Assembly: GCA_964462535.1 (NCBI GenBank)
Contig: CAYWXV010000023.1
Coordinates: 1 to 42,560 of the forward strand
Direction of reading: 5' to 3'
DNA length: 42,560 nt
Origin: CAYWXV01 sp964462535
GTDB lineage: Bacteria; Bacteroidota; Ignavibacteria; OLB7
Made by a program: the position numbers and the translations under genes. A model generated the notes under the pieces. The model saw only the letters and a list, made by a program, of their open reading frames with translations. It ran no database searches and was not told the origin of the DNA. Positions 7,687-16,525 of the stretch are shown piece by piece; position 1 is the first letter of the stretch, and each line of letters starts with the position of its first letter.

Positions 7687-9005
7687 TTTCCCCGATCGAG
7701 TCTCTCCGCCAGAAGGCCGTCCAGCCAGACACGGGCGGCTTCGTCGTCGACACGATCAATGATGTCTGAGGCAAAGGCATAGGTGAGGATGCCACGTGCC
7801 TCTTCCCGATCGATTCCGCGGGAACGGAGGTAGAAAATCTGCTTCTCATCGAGCTGGCCAATCGTAGCGCCATGCGTGCATTTCACGTCGTCAGCGAAGA
7901 TTTCCAGCTGCGGCTTCGTATCGATGACCGCTTCGTTCGAAAGGAGAAGATTGCTGTTCGACTGCTTTGAGTCGGTCTTCTGAGCGTCCTGTCGGACAAT
8001 GATCTTCCCTGAGAATACACCCCGCCCATCACCGTCCAGGATCCCTTTGTAGAGCTCGTGACTCGTGCAGTTGGCAACCGCGTGATCAATCGTGGTGTGA
8101 TTGTCGACCGTCTGACTACGACCGACAACGTACAGTCCATCGAGCGTCGCGTGTGCCCCCTCGCCGTTCAGTATCGTCCCAGTGTTGTTCCGAACGAGAG
8201 CGCTTCCGAACGTCACCGTCACTGACTTCAACGTGCTCTGGCTGCTCTGCAACGCATTGAAGGCTCCGATATGGACACCCTTCGGACTCTCGTGCTGGAG
8301 TTTGCAGTGCGTGATACGAGCCCGCTCGCCAAGGACCAGGTCGGTTGCCGGATTTGTGAAGTAATGCCCCCCCTCGATCCCCGAGTATTCCTCGATGATC
8401 GTCGCACTCGCATCGGTACCTGCAACGATGAGGGTGCGAGGATGCGATGCGATCGCGGTGTCGACAGAGGTCGACAGGAAGAGAAGATGGATCGGGCGTT
8501 CGACGTTGACCCCGTCCGCAATCCGAACGTACGCACCGTCGCGGACGAAGGCGGTGTTCAGCGCAAGGAAGGCATCCCTCTCCGTCGACGCGCTTCGCTC
8601 GAGATGCGCGATGATCACCGTGGCCTCTTCCGACTGGAGGGCGTCGGCAAGACCGGACAGCACCAGCCCCTCCACAATCGGGTGGAATCGCGAGAGCGAC
8701 GGGGCGTATATCCCGTCGATGAAGACGAGCTGATGTGCTTCCGGGTCATCGAATCCTAGTGTTCGAAGTGGAAGCGAAGCGGGCGTCGACGACTGGCCCG
8801 GCACTGGTGTAAACGTCGTTGACGTCAGCGGCGACAACGGAGTAAACCGCCACTCTTCATGACGCGAGGTCGGCACCCCCAACTGATTGAACCGCTCGAA
8901 CGCCTGTCGGCGGAGCTCGTGTAGCGGCGTGGAAGAAGGAATTCCAATCCCCGATTCCAGGAGCTCGAAATTATCTCGGAATATCTGTCTGGTGTCGATT
9001 GACAT
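7680..9005 (-). CDS. sufD: SufD, SufBCD scaffold subunit
   Basis: The frame is open from 9146, but ATG at 9005 (MSIDTRQIF) gives 441 residues, the normal SufD size, and removes an unlikely Pro/Arg-rich extension. The C-terminal SufB/SufD beta-helix core is clear: LYVVGRSQTVDNHTTIDH, SHELYKGILDGDGRGVFSGKI, DTKPQLEIFADDVKCTHGAT and FYLRSRGI. SufD pairs with SufB around SufC to form the Fe-S scaffold and helps bring in iron. Upstream lies a 155-bp spacer with heptads; downstream, the stop codon falls inside a TCATCCC heptad array. Confidence 0.95.
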   Translation of the reverse strand: MSIDTRQIFRDNFELLESGIGIPSSTPLHELRRQAFERFNQLGVPTSRHEEWRFTPLSPLTSTTFTPVPGQSSTPASLPLRTLGFDDPEAHQLVFIDGIYAPSLSRFHPIVEGLVLSGLADALQSEEATVIIAHLERSASTERDAFLALNTAFVRDGAYVRIADGVNVERPIHLLFLSTSVDTAIASHPRTLIVAGTDASATIIEEYSGIEGGHYFTNPATDLVLGERARITHCKLQHESPKGVHIGAFNALQSSQSTLKSVTVTFGSALVRNNTGTILNGEGAHATLDGLYVVGRSQTVDNHTTIDHAVANCTSHELYKGILDGDGRGVFSGKIIVRQDAQKTDSKQSNSNLLLSNEAVIDTKPQLEIFADDVKCTHGATIGQLDEKQIFYLRSRGIDREEARGILTYAFASDIIDRVDDEAARVWLDGLLAERLDRGKG

Positions 9006-9126
9006 AGTTCTCGGCGGCTGGGCCGCTAGGCTGCCACGCCGCTTGGCAATGGGTGTTGGCTGTGCTTTTCGAAACCCGCTAGGGTACCAGGCTATGTTGC
9101 TTGGCTCTGCGTTGGGGACCTGCATC

Positions 9127-9157
9127 CCCCGAGTCTCAAGCCCCAAGTCCCCAGACC
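9127..9157 (+). repeat. Heptad array between sufC and sufD
   Basis: Units CCCCGAG, TCTCAAG, CCCCAAG and TCCCCAG follow each other at seven-base steps just downstream of sufC on the minus strand. The rest of this 155-bp spacer shows no ORF or clear signal. Confidence 0.6.
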
Positions 9158-9160
9158 CTA

Positions 9161-9922
9161 TCAGGCTGCGGCGTGTTCGCGAATCCAGTCGTATCCCTGG
9201 GCTTCGAGTTCGAGAGCGAGTTCCTTCCCTCCCGAGCGAATGATCTTCCCCTTGTAGAGAACATGAACCACATCGGGGACGATGTAGTCCAGAAGTCTCT
9301 GATAGTGCGTAACCACCAACATGGCATTGTCTGAACGACGAAGCTTGTTGACGCCGTCCGCAACGGTCTTCAGCGCATCGATATCGAGCCCGGAGTCGGT
9401 CTCGTCGAGGATCGCCAACGTCGGTTCCAGAATGGCCATCTGGAAGATCTCGTTCCGCTTCTTCTCGCCGCCCGAGAATCCTTCGTTGACCGATCGTTTC
9501 AGCAGATCCTGACCGACATCAATGATCTTCATCTTCTCACGAACCAGCGCAAGAAAATCGGCCGCATCCAGTTCTTCCTCACCGCGATGCTTCTTCAGTG
9601 CGTTCAGTGCGGCTCGGAGGAAATAGGTGCTGTTTACACCGGGGAGTTCGACAGGATACTGGAAGGCCAGGAAGACCCCCTCGCGCGAACGCTCCTCGGG
9701 ATCGAGGTCAAGAAGATCGATTCCCTTGTAGGTCGCCGTGCCGCCCGTCACCTCATAGGCCTCGTGTCCGGCAAGGACCTGTGCGAGCGTACTCTTCCCC
9801 GAGCCGTTGGGTCCCATAATCGCATGGACCTCGCCCGGGTTGATGGTGAGATCGATTCCCTTTAGAATCTCCTTCCCATCTACATTGGCGCGGAGGTCTT
9901 TTATCTCAAGAATTGGAGTCAT
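9161..9922 (-). CDS. sufC: SufC, Fe-S assembly ATPase
   Basis: 253 residues, an ABC-type ATPase of the Suf system. Walker A is at residues 37-45 (GPNGSGKST), the signature motif is FSGGEKKRNEIFQ, and Walker B is LAILDETDSGLD with the SufC-specific 'ETDSGLDIDALK'. ATP hydrolysis by SufC drives the conformational change of the SufBC2D scaffold. The ATG at 9922 has no clear Shine-Dalgarno but is preceded by TATACACT, two bases upstream. It is separated from sufB by 190 bp of repeats. Confidence 0.96.
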   Translation of the reverse strand: MTPILEIKDLRANVDGKEILKGIDLTINPGEVHAIMGPNGSGKSTLAQVLAGHEAYEVTGGTATYKGIDLLDLDPEERSREGVFLAFQYPVELPGVNSTYFLRAALNALKKHRGEEELDAADFLALVREKMKIIDVGQDLLKRSVNEGFSGGEKKRNEIFQMAILEPTLAILDETDSGLDIDALKTVADGVNKLRRSDNAMLVVTHYQRLLDYIVPDVVHVLYKGKIIRSGGKELALELEAQGYDWIREHAAA

Positions 9923-9942
9923 CGAGTGTATAGTTGGCTGTT

Positions 9943-10105
9943 AAACGTCAAGTGTCGTACGTCAAAGGTCAAAGGTTCAACGAGGATTATTCTCATATTT
10001 CATCTCTCATATTTCATCTTTCCAATTCCACCCTCCGCCCACCTTTATCTGCCTTCCGACTCCATCCTTCATCCTCCATCCTTCATCCTTCATCCTTCAT
10101 CCTTC
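9943..10105 (+). repeat. Heptad-period repeats between sufB and sufC
   Basis: Three kinds of heptads follow one another. nnnnGTC-type units (AAACGTC, AAGTGTC, GTACGTC, AAAGGTC) occupy 9943-9977. The ATATTTC/ATCTCTC block at 9993-10022 is identical to 7583-7612. CATCCTT-type units lie at about 10063-10105. No ORF or RNA gene is evident. Confidence 0.75.
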
Positions 10106-10112
10106 CCCCCCC

Positions 10113-11552
10113 CTACCCCACGCTCCCTTCCAGGCTTACCGCAAGAAGTTTCTGCGCCTCGACGGCGAATTCCATGGGGAGTTCGCGAAAGACTTCCTTG
10201 CAGAAGCCATTGACGATCATTGAGACGGCGTCCTCCGTGGAGATTCCTCTCTGTCGGCAGTAGAAGATCTGATCCTCGCCGATCTTGGATGTGGAGGCTT
10301 CGTGTTCTATGATCGCCGTGGGGTTCCGGACCTCCAGATAGGGGAATGTGTGGGCGCCGCAACGGTCACCGATCAGCATCGAATCGCACTGTGAATAATT
10401 GCGGGCGTTGTCGGCCCCCTTCTGGATTTTCACCTGACCTCGATAGGTATTCTGCCCGAAGCCGGCGGAAATTCCTTTCGAAACAATCGTGCTCCGTGTG
10501 TTCTTACCGATGTGGATCATCTTCGTTCCGGTATCTGCCTGCTGACGGTTCTTCGTCACCGCCACGGAGTAGAACTCTCCGATCGAATTATCCCCTTTCA
10601 AAATGCAGCTGGGGTACTTCCACGTGATCGACGAACCGGTTTCTACCTGCGTCCAGCTGATCTTCGAATTGACGCCGCCGCAAAGACCCCGCTTGGTTAC
10701 GAAGTTGTAGATGCCCCCTTTTCCCTCCTTGTCGCCGGGATACCAGTTCTGCACGGTAGAGTACTTAATCGACGCATTGTCGTGTGCAATCAGTTCCACA
10801 ACGGCAGCATGGAGCTGATTCTCGTCGCGCATCGGCGCTGTACACCCCTCCAGATAGCTGACGTAGGCCCCCTCCTCGGCAATAATGAGCGTCCGTTCGA
10901 ACTGGCCCGTGTTGCTTGTGTTGATACGGAAGTACGTCGACAGCTCCATCGGGCATCGAACGCCCTTTGGGATGAAGACGAACGACCCGTCCGTGAAGAC
11001 GGCCGAATTGAGGGCGGCGAAGTAATTGTCGGCGGCCGGAACGACGGTTCCCAGGTAGTGGCGGACGAGGTCAGGATGCTCACGCACCGCCTCCGAAAAG
11101 CTGCAGAAGATGATGCCGAGCTCTCCCAGCTTCTCTTTGAAGGTGGTAGCAACAGAGACGCTGTCCAGAACCGCATCGACGGCAACGCCTGCAAGGGCCT
11201 CACGCTCGTTCAGCGGGATACCAAGCTTCTCATACATCTCGAGGAGCTCGGGATCGACTTCGTCGAGACTCTTTGGTCGCTTCCTGGGAGCGGCGAAGTA
11301 GGAGATCGCCTGGTAGTCGATTGGGGGATAATGGACGTTGTGCCAATCTGGCTCCTCCATTTTCAACCATCCTCGATAGGCCTTCAATCGCCATTCCAAA
11401 AGCCACTCCGGCTCCTCCTTTCTGGCGGAGATCATCCGGATGACGTCCTCGTTCAAGCCAGGAGGTATGGTCTCCGTCTCTATGTCCGAAGTGAATCCAT
11501 ACTGGTACTCGCTCTCGGTGGCCTTCTGTATGGTCGACAGGTCTGTACTCAT
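10113..11552 (-). CDS. sufB: SufB, SufBCD scaffold subunit
   Basis: 479 residues, normal for SufB. Recognisable segments are PEWLLEWRLKAYRGW near the N-terminus, FIPKGVRCPMELSTYFRIN, EGCTAPMRDENQLHAAVVEL, the RNYSQCDSML / GDRCGAHTFPY region with the conserved cysteine that takes part in cluster assembly, and IEHEASTSKIGEDQIFYCRQRG. It is the first gene of the suf operon and forms the de novo Fe-S scaffold with SufC and SufD. The leader upstream holds a TTGACT box and a CAAATTTG box, and an inverted repeat CGTGA-CGAA-TCACG at 11601-11614 that might be regulatory. Confidence 0.96.
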   Translation of the reverse strand: MSTDLSTIQKATESEYQYGFTSDIETETIPPGLNEDVIRMISARKEEPEWLLEWRLKAYRGWLKMEEPDWHNVHYPPIDYQAISYFAAPRKRPKSLDEVDPELLEMYEKLGIPLNEREALAGVAVDAVLDSVSVATTFKEKLGELGIIFCSFSEAVREHPDLVRHYLGTVVPAADNYFAALNSAVFTDGSFVFIPKGVRCPMELSTYFRINTSNTGQFERTLIIAEEGAYVSYLEGCTAPMRDENQLHAAVVELIAHDNASIKYSTVQNWYPGDKEGKGGIYNFVTKRGLCGGVNSKISWTQVETGSSITWKYPSCILKGDNSIGEFYSVAVTKNRQQADTGTKMIHIGKNTRSTIVSKGISAGFGQNTYRGQVKIQKGADNARNYSQCDSMLIGDRCGAHTFPYLEVRNPTAIIEHEASTSKIGEDQIFYCRQRGISTEDAVSMIVNGFCKEVFRELPMEFAVEAQKLLAVSLEGSVG

Positions 11553-11600
11553 CGTAGGTTGCGGCTCCGCGTGTGGGCGTTGAAGGCTGGGATTCAGTGT

Positions 11601-11651
11601 CGTGACGAATCACGCAGCCCAAATTTGCGCTTATCTTTACAAAAAAGTCAA
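11601..11651 (-). promoter_or_regulatory. Putative suf promoter in the divergent suf/desaturase region
   Basis: On the minus strand, TTGACT (11651-11646) is followed after 18 bases by CAAATTTG (11627-11620), one mismatch from the Bacteroidota -7 element TAnnTTTG. CAAATTTG is a perfect palindrome. On the plus strand a TATCTTTA box (11632-11639) could drive the desaturase. A short inverted repeat at 11601-11614 lies in the presumed sufB leader. Confidence 0.4.
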
Positions 11652-11797
11652 GTTTAAATGTGCCGATTCCATGCCAGTCACGAACGATTACAGGCGAAGA
11701 TGATCGGGCAGGTCCTCTGAACCGGAAATGGGGCGTTCAGAGGCCGGGGAATCCTTACCTTGCCCGTTACGACAATACAACGCACTTCAGAGGCTCC

Positions 11798-12820
11798 GTG
11801 AGTAAACTCGTCATCACCGACCCATCGTCGGCCAGAACACCAACGTCTGCAATCGATCGCTTCCTTGTCCGCCTGATATACGATCCTCGAGACCTTTCGC
11901 TCGCCCGCACCCAGTTGTTCCTGGCGCTCATTGGATTTCCACTTGCGGTACTTGTGTACCTCTACTTCAGCATCTGGACCGTCGCGCTCTTCCTCCTCTT
12001 CTACATCATTCAACTGGGCCCCTACACGCTCACGCTCCACAACGTCTCGCATCGCCGCTATTTCAGGAGGGAGGTTGCCTGGCTGGAGTTCCCGTTCATC
12101 ACGGGACTCGGTACACTGTTCGGACACACACCTCAGAGCTACTACGCTCACCATATCGGCATGCACCATCCGGAGAACAATCTGGACGCCGACCTTAGCA
12201 CCACAATGCGACTGAAGCGGGATAGTCTTTACGACTTCTTTGTACGCTATCTGGGGAGGTTCCTCGTCGCCGGAGAGTACGATCTCTCTCGATACTTGAA
12301 GTCCCACAGTCGTGACGGCATGCGGAAAACGTACTTGATCTCTATGCTCAGTTACTGGAGCGTGTTCGCCCTTCTCTGCGTGGTGAACTGGCAGGCGACG
12401 CTGGTGGTGTTCCTTGCAACGCTCATCTTCACGCGCTGCGCGATGATGGCTGGCAATTGGGGGCAACACGCATTCATCGATCCTGAGCGCCCCGAGAACT
12501 GCTACGTCAACAGCATCACGTGCATCAACGGATCTTACAACCGCCGTTGCTTCAACGATGGATACCACATCAGCCATCATTGGAAAGCGACTCGACACTG
12601 GTCGGAGCATCCGGACGAATTGTTGGAAAATCTTCGCGACTACGCCGAGGCAGATGCGATCATTTTCCGCAAGATCGATTTCTTCCTCGTCTGGCTCTTT
12701 CTGATGTTGAAGCGATATGACTGGCTGGCCCACTTCTACGTCCCAATCGACGATCGAAACAGGAGTCGCGACGAAATCATCGCCCTGCTGAAGTCCAGAA
12801 CAAGGCCGATCGCAGCTTAG
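11798..12820 (+). CDS. Membrane fatty acid desaturase family protein
   Basis: Integral membrane di-iron desaturase/hydroxylase type. With the GTG at 11798 (AGG four bases upstream) it has 340 residues; the frame stays open to a GTG at 11660, which would add 46 residues of unlikely composition. Histidine boxes are HNVSH (81-85), HHIGMHH (118-124) and HISHH (257-261), plus an isolated NWGQH at about 224. Paired hydrophobic segments near residues 38-75 and 182-215 fit the usual four-helix layout. It is expected to oxidise lipid acyl chains at the inner membrane; regioselectivity cannot be told. It is divergent from suf, which might share iron-responsive control. The gene is followed by a strong terminator. 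Confidence 0.82.
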   Translation: MSKLVITDPSSARTPTSAIDRFLVRLIYDPRDLSLARTQLFLALIGFPLAVLVYLYFSIWTVALFLLFYIIQLGPYTLTLHNVSHRRYFRREVAWLEFPFITGLGTLFGHTPQSYYAHHIGMHHPENNLDADLSTTMRLKRDSLYDFFVRYLGRFLVAGEYDLSRYLKSHSRDGMRKTYLISMLSYWSVFALLCVVNWQATLVVFLATLIFTRCAMMAGNWGQHAFIDPERPENCYVNSITCINGSYNRRCFNDGYHISHHWKATRHWSEHPDELLENLRDYAEADAIIFRKIDFFLVWLFLMLKRYDWLAHFYVPIDDRNRSRDEIIALLKSRTRPIAA

Positions 12821-12939
12821 GAGTACGTTGATGTGCGCGCGATCTCTGCGTTGCGCGCCGTGAACGGCCTCAAGATCTGAGAGCTATTCATGTGTCTTGC
12901 GCCTGCGCCTCGGCAATTGATTACAGTTGGGTGATGAGA

Positions 12940-12981
12940 AACAAGAAGGGCCGCGACACATCTGTCGCGGCCCTTCTTGTT
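12940..12981. terminator. Strong intrinsic terminator hairpin
   Basis: A perfect 19-bp stem (left arm starts AACAAGAAGGGCC) with a CATC loop. It is flanked by A/T-rich arm ends and can work in both directions between the convergent desaturase and 3-hydroxyacyl-CoA dehydrogenase genes. The rest of 12821-13098 shows no gene; the segment TGCGCGCCGT occurs near both ends of the region. Confidence 0.8.
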
Positions 12982-13098
12982 GAGGGCAAGCCCTCGCAAG
13001 GGTACATCCTTTTCACGTCGTCAAGGCGGGTCTGCGCGCCGTTCACGGATCGCATACACAGTCACTACGCCCATCGGCCCATATGAGCATTCGGCTGT

Positions 13099-13950
13099 CT
13101 AGTAGTTATAGAATCCACGCCGAGTCTTGCGACCAAGATGACCGCCTGCAACCATTTTGCGGAGCAACGGACATGGACGATACTTGTCATCCCCCAGGCC
13201 CCGATGAAGTACTTCCATAATCGCCAGACAGACGTCTAGCCCGATGAAGTCCGCAAGCGTAAGAGGCCCCATGGGATGGGCCATTCCCAGTTTCATCACC
13301 GTGTCGATGTCCTCTACCGACGCAACTCCTTCCATGACACAGTAGATCGCTTCGTTGATCATCGGCATCAAGACGCGATTGGAGACGAAGCCGGGAAAGT
13401 CGTGTACCTCGACGGGCGTCTTCCCGATCTTCTCGCTCAGATCGCGGATGGCATCGTAGGTCTCGTCGCTGGTCGAATAACCACGGATGATCTCCACCAA
13501 CTTCATCACCGGGACAGGATTGAAGAAGTGCATCCCGATCACACTCTCGGCACGCTTCGTCTCGGCGGCCATTTGTGTGATTGAGATTGAGCTGGTGTTC
13601 GTCGCAAGGATCGTCCCCTCTGAAGCAGCAGAGTCCATCGCTCTAAAGAGCTCATTCTTCACCGACACGTTTTCCGTCGCCGCCTCAATGATCAGTTGAC
13701 AGGCACCGGCCGAAGTGCGGATATCGGTAGCTCGGGAGATCCGGGAGAGCGTTGCAGCCTTCTCATCTTCCGTGAGACTCCCCTTCTTGATCTGTCGATC
13801 GAGATTAGCAGTAATCGTCGCGAGCCCGGCATCGATGCGGGCGTTGTCAACGTCGACGAGCGTAACCTGATATCCGTTCTGCGCAAAGACGTGAGCTATG
13901 CCGTTGCCCATCGTTCCAGCGCCGATGACCATGATGTTGGATATAGACAT
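13099..13950 (-). CDS. 3-hydroxybutyryl-CoA dehydrogenase
   Basis: 283 residues, the size of the short NAD(P)-dependent 3-hydroxyacyl-CoA dehydrogenases. The Rossmann motif GAGTMGNGIA (residues 9-18) is followed by the acidic VDVD that favours NAD. TNTSSISIT and GMHFFNPVPVMKLVEII are family hallmarks containing the catalytic serine and histidine; the C-terminal domain has GFVSNRVLMPMINEA and MGPLTLADFIGLD. It converts acetoacetyl-CoA and 3-hydroxybutyryl-CoA. It lies 43 bp downstream of the thiolase on the same strand, so the pair forms a short-chain acyl-CoA module (synthesis or breakdown of C4 units). No crotonase or reductase gene is present in the window. Confidence 0.92.
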   Translation of the reverse strand: MSISNIMVIGAGTMGNGIAHVFAQNGYQVTLVDVDNARIDAGLATITANLDRQIKKGSLTEDEKAATLSRISRATDIRTSAGACQLIIEAATENVSVKNELFRAMDSAASEGTILATNTSSISITQMAAETKRAESVIGMHFFNPVPVMKLVEIIRGYSTSDETYDAIRDLSEKIGKTPVEVHDFPGFVSNRVLMPMINEAIYCVMEGVASVEDIDTVMKLGMAHPMGPLTLADFIGLDVCLAIMEVLHRGLGDDKYRPCPLLRKMVAGGHLGRKTRRGFYNY

Positions 13951-13993
13951 GGGAGTCGTGTTGTATGCAGGAGGGAACCGAATCGAGTAGTTA

Positions 13994-15169
13994 TTACATC
14001 ACTTCGACAACCAGGGCCGTTGCTTCGCCGCCGCCGATACAGATCGCCGCTAGTCCGCGCTTCAGTCCACGGGCCTTCAGCGCGTGGAGGAGGGTCGTCA
14101 GTATACGGGCCCCTGATGCGCCAATGGGATGTCCGATCGCAACTGCCCCGCCATTGACGTTAAGCTTCTCCTGAGGTATGCCAAGTGCGTTGCGGGCGGC
14201 CAGCGCCACGACTGCAAAGGCTTCGTTGACCTCAAATAGATCGATATCGTCGATCGAGAGATTTGCCTTCTGAAGAACACGTCGAACAGCCTCGACGGGC
14301 GCGGTCGTGAACTCCATGGGGGCCTGAGCGTGCGACGATTGAGCAACGATCCGCGCTATCGGCTTCATCCCGTTGGCCTGAGCGTACGACTCATCGGCAA
14401 GGACGAGCGCCGCGGCACCATCATTGATCTTCGAAGCGTTTGCAGCAGTGACCGTTCCGTCCTTCGTGAAGACAGGACGGAGCGTGGGGATCTTGTCAAA
14501 GTTCGTCTTGGACGGTTCCTCGTCCGTGTCAACGACCGTCTCATTCCCCTTCCGGTCCTTCAAAACTACTGGGACGATTTCCGGAGCGAAGCGTCCCTCC
14601 GCGATTGAGGTCTGAGCTCGCCGATAGCTTTCTATTGCGAACTCGTCCTGAGCCTCACGAGGGACGTTGCAGTCGACGGCACAACGATCGGCTGCGACCC
14701 CCATTGCCACGTGGTCGTAGGCGTCAACAAGCCCGTCGTGGTTCATCGAATCGATCATCTGCCCATCGCCAAGCCGATAGCCAAAACGGGCTTTGGGGAG
14801 CAGGTATGGTGCGTTCGACATGGACTCCTGTCCCCCGGCAACAACGACGGAAGCGTCACCGCAACGAATCGCCTGATCGCCGAGCATCACCGATTTCATC
14901 CCCGAACCGCACACCTTTCCGACCGTCGTGGTTGGGACGGAGTCGGGAATTCCGGCGCCGAGCGACGCCTGCCGCGCAGGAGCCTGACCGACTCCGGCCG
15001 TCAGGACGTTCCCCATAAAAACCTCGGACACCAGTTCAGGGGCAACACCAGCACGGTCAAGCGCGGCACGAATCGCAATGGCGCCTAGTTCTGGCGCGCT
15101 CAATGAACCCAACACGCCTCCAAATGAACCGACTGGAGTACGCACTGCAGACAAAACGACGGTGGACAT
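13994..15169 (-). CDS. Acetyl-CoA C-acetyltransferase (thiolase)
   Basis: 391 residues, typical biosynthetic-type thiolase. The acyl-accepting cysteine is C87 (GKVCGSGMKS), the catalytic histidine is H347 (GHPIGASGARI) and the second cysteine is C377 (CIGGGEATA). The EVNEAFA motif is intact. It condenses two acetyl-CoA to acetoacetyl-CoA or runs in reverse. It precedes the 3-hydroxybutyryl-CoA dehydrogenase in an apparent two-gene operon. The upstream spacer contains a 14-bp perfect palindrome that might be an operator. Confidence 0.95.
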   Translation of the reverse strand: MSTVVLSAVRTPVGSFGGVLGSLSAPELGAIAIRAALDRAGVAPELVSEVFMGNVLTAGVGQAPARQASLGAGIPDSVPTTTVGKVCGSGMKSVMLGDQAIRCGDASVVVAGGQESMSNAPYLLPKARFGYRLGDGQMIDSMNHDGLVDAYDHVAMGVAADRCAVDCNVPREAQDEFAIESYRRAQTSIAEGRFAPEIVPVVLKDRKGNETVVDTDEEPSKTNFDKIPTLRPVFTKDGTVTAANASKINDGAAALVLADESYAQANGMKPIARIVAQSSHAQAPMEFTTAPVEAVRRVLQKANLSIDDIDLFEVNEAFAVVALAARNALGIPQEKLNVNGGAVAIGHPIGASGARILTTLLHALKARGLKRGLAAICIGGGEATALVVEVM

Positions 15170-15226
15170 ATAGCGATGATCTGTGTTTCCGTTGCGAAAG
15201 GAATGGTGCGAATCGACGTGCGATCG

Positions 15227-15240
15227 CTATTGATCAATAG
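15227..15240. promoter_or_regulatory. 14-bp palindrome upstream of thiolase, possible operator
   Basis: CTATTGATCAATAG is a perfect inverted repeat 57 bases before the thiolase ATG, in the 112-bp carA-thiolase spacer. Its size and place would suit a dimeric repressor of the acyl-CoA genes, but no regulator gene is adjacent. Confidence 0.3.
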
Positions 15241-15281
15241 AAAGGAAACGTAGGCGGCCGGCGGATACAGCTGTCGCTTCG

Positions 15282-16436
15282 TTATCCGGCAACCTTCTCG
15301 TTCTCCATCATCTGCACGAACTGCGCGAAAAGGTAATCGGCATCGTGGGGACCGGGACTCGCCTCTGGATGATACTGAACGCAGAACAGCGGTAGCTCAC
15401 GGTGCCGGAAGCCCTCAATTGTCTGATCGTTCAGATTGATGTGCGTCACATCGATCGGCAGGTCCGTGAGCGATTCGGGATCGACGGCGAAGCCGTGATT
15501 CTGCGAGGTTATCTCGTTGGTCCCGGTAATGAGATTCTTGACCGGGTGGTTTGCGCCACGATGCCCGAACTTCATCTTGTAGGTACGGGCACCCAGGGCA
15601 AGAGCGAGAAGCTGATGACCAAGACAGATACCAAACATCGGCCGTTGACCTATCAGCGATCGAACGGTGTCAATCGCTTGTCTAACGGCGTCGGGATCGC
15701 CCGGGCCATTCGACACGAAAATCCCGTCGGGTTCCAGGCGCATTATCTCCTCGGCGGACGTCCCACCCGGGACAACCGTCAGGCGGCAACCAAATCGGAT
15801 CAACCGCTCCAGTATGTTCCGCTTGACGCCATAGTCCATCACGACTACATGGAACTCTCCCTTCTGTTCGAACCCGGCGACCGTGTCAAGCCGATATCCA
15901 CTCTCATCGATTGAATCCCACCCATGCTGATCGTGGCACGTGACGAAGTCCGTAAGATCCAATCCGCTCATGCTGGGTATCTGCCGCGCCATAGCGACAA
16001 GCCTGGCGTCATCCAGCTCTGTAGCAGAAATCACGCCCCGCATTGCTCCCTGATCACGGATCAATCTCACGAGCATTCGCGTGTCAATCCCCTCGATCCC
16101 TAGTAGGTTGTTTCTCTCGAGATACGTGTCCAGATTCTCTTCCGACCTCCAGTTCGATCGCATGCGCGCGGCCTCGCGCACAACAAGACCGGCCGCCTGC
16201 ACCGCCGACGATTCCTCGTCGAAGTGGTTCGCACCAACGTTACCGATATGGGGGTAGGTCATGGTGATGATCTGACCGTAGTAGCTCGGGTCGGTCAGAA
16301 TCTCCTGATATCCGGTGATGGACGTGTTGAAGACCACCTCACCTTTCGCCGTCTGGTCCAAGGCGCCGAAGGCGCGCCCCGTGAAGACGACGCCATTTTC
16401 GAGTGCGAGCTTTGCTTTCGGGCGTAGTGATGTCAT
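15282..16436 (-). CDS. carA: Carbamoyl-phosphate synthase small subunit
   Basis: 384 residues, normal CarA length. The N-terminal CPSase small-chain domain is clear (GVVFTGRAFG... VFNTSITGYQEILTDPSYYGQIITMTYPHIGN). The C-terminal class I glutamine amidotransferase domain has the nucleophile in FGICLGHQLLALA and the His/Glu pair in QYHPEASPGP. It releases ammonia from glutamine for CarB in pyrimidine and arginine synthesis. carB is not adjacent, so it must lie elsewhere. A TATTTTCA box about 45 bases upstream may be its promoter; it is 90 bp downstream of mazG. Confidence 0.96.
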   Translation of the reverse strand: MTSLRPKAKLALENGVVFTGRAFGALDQTAKGEVVFNTSITGYQEILTDPSYYGQIITMTYPHIGNVGANHFDEESSAVQAAGLVVREAARMRSNWRSEENLDTYLERNNLLGIEGIDTRMLVRLIRDQGAMRGVISATELDDARLVAMARQIPSMSGLDLTDFVTCHDQHGWDSIDESGYRLDTVAGFEQKGEFHVVVMDYGVKRNILERLIRFGCRLTVVPGGTSAEEIMRLEPDGIFVSNGPGDPDAVRQAIDTVRSLIGQRPMFGICLGHQLLALALGARTYKMKFGHRGANHPVKNLITGTNEITSQNHGFAVDPESLTDLPIDVTHINLNDQTIEGFRHRELPLFCVQYHPEASPGPHDADYLFAQFVQMMENEKVAG

Positions 16437-16525
16437 GCGGAGAAATCGGCTGGAGTACTCGCTCGGGGAATCGGGTGATGAAAATACGAAGCCCCCCGCG
16501 ACCCGCTGTAACTAGATGTGGGATC

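Noticed and set aside
7107..7782. Several ORFs rich in Ser, His, Pro, Phe and Leu across the sufD-sufS spacer
   Set aside because: They are translations of heptad and hairpin repeats and run through the N gap.
10512..11657. 381-codon plus-strand ORF
   Set aside because: It is antisense to sufB, which has full family motifs on the minus strand.
11678..12733. 351-codon minus-strand ORF
   Set aside because: It is antisense to the desaturase, whose three histidine boxes establish the plus-strand frame.
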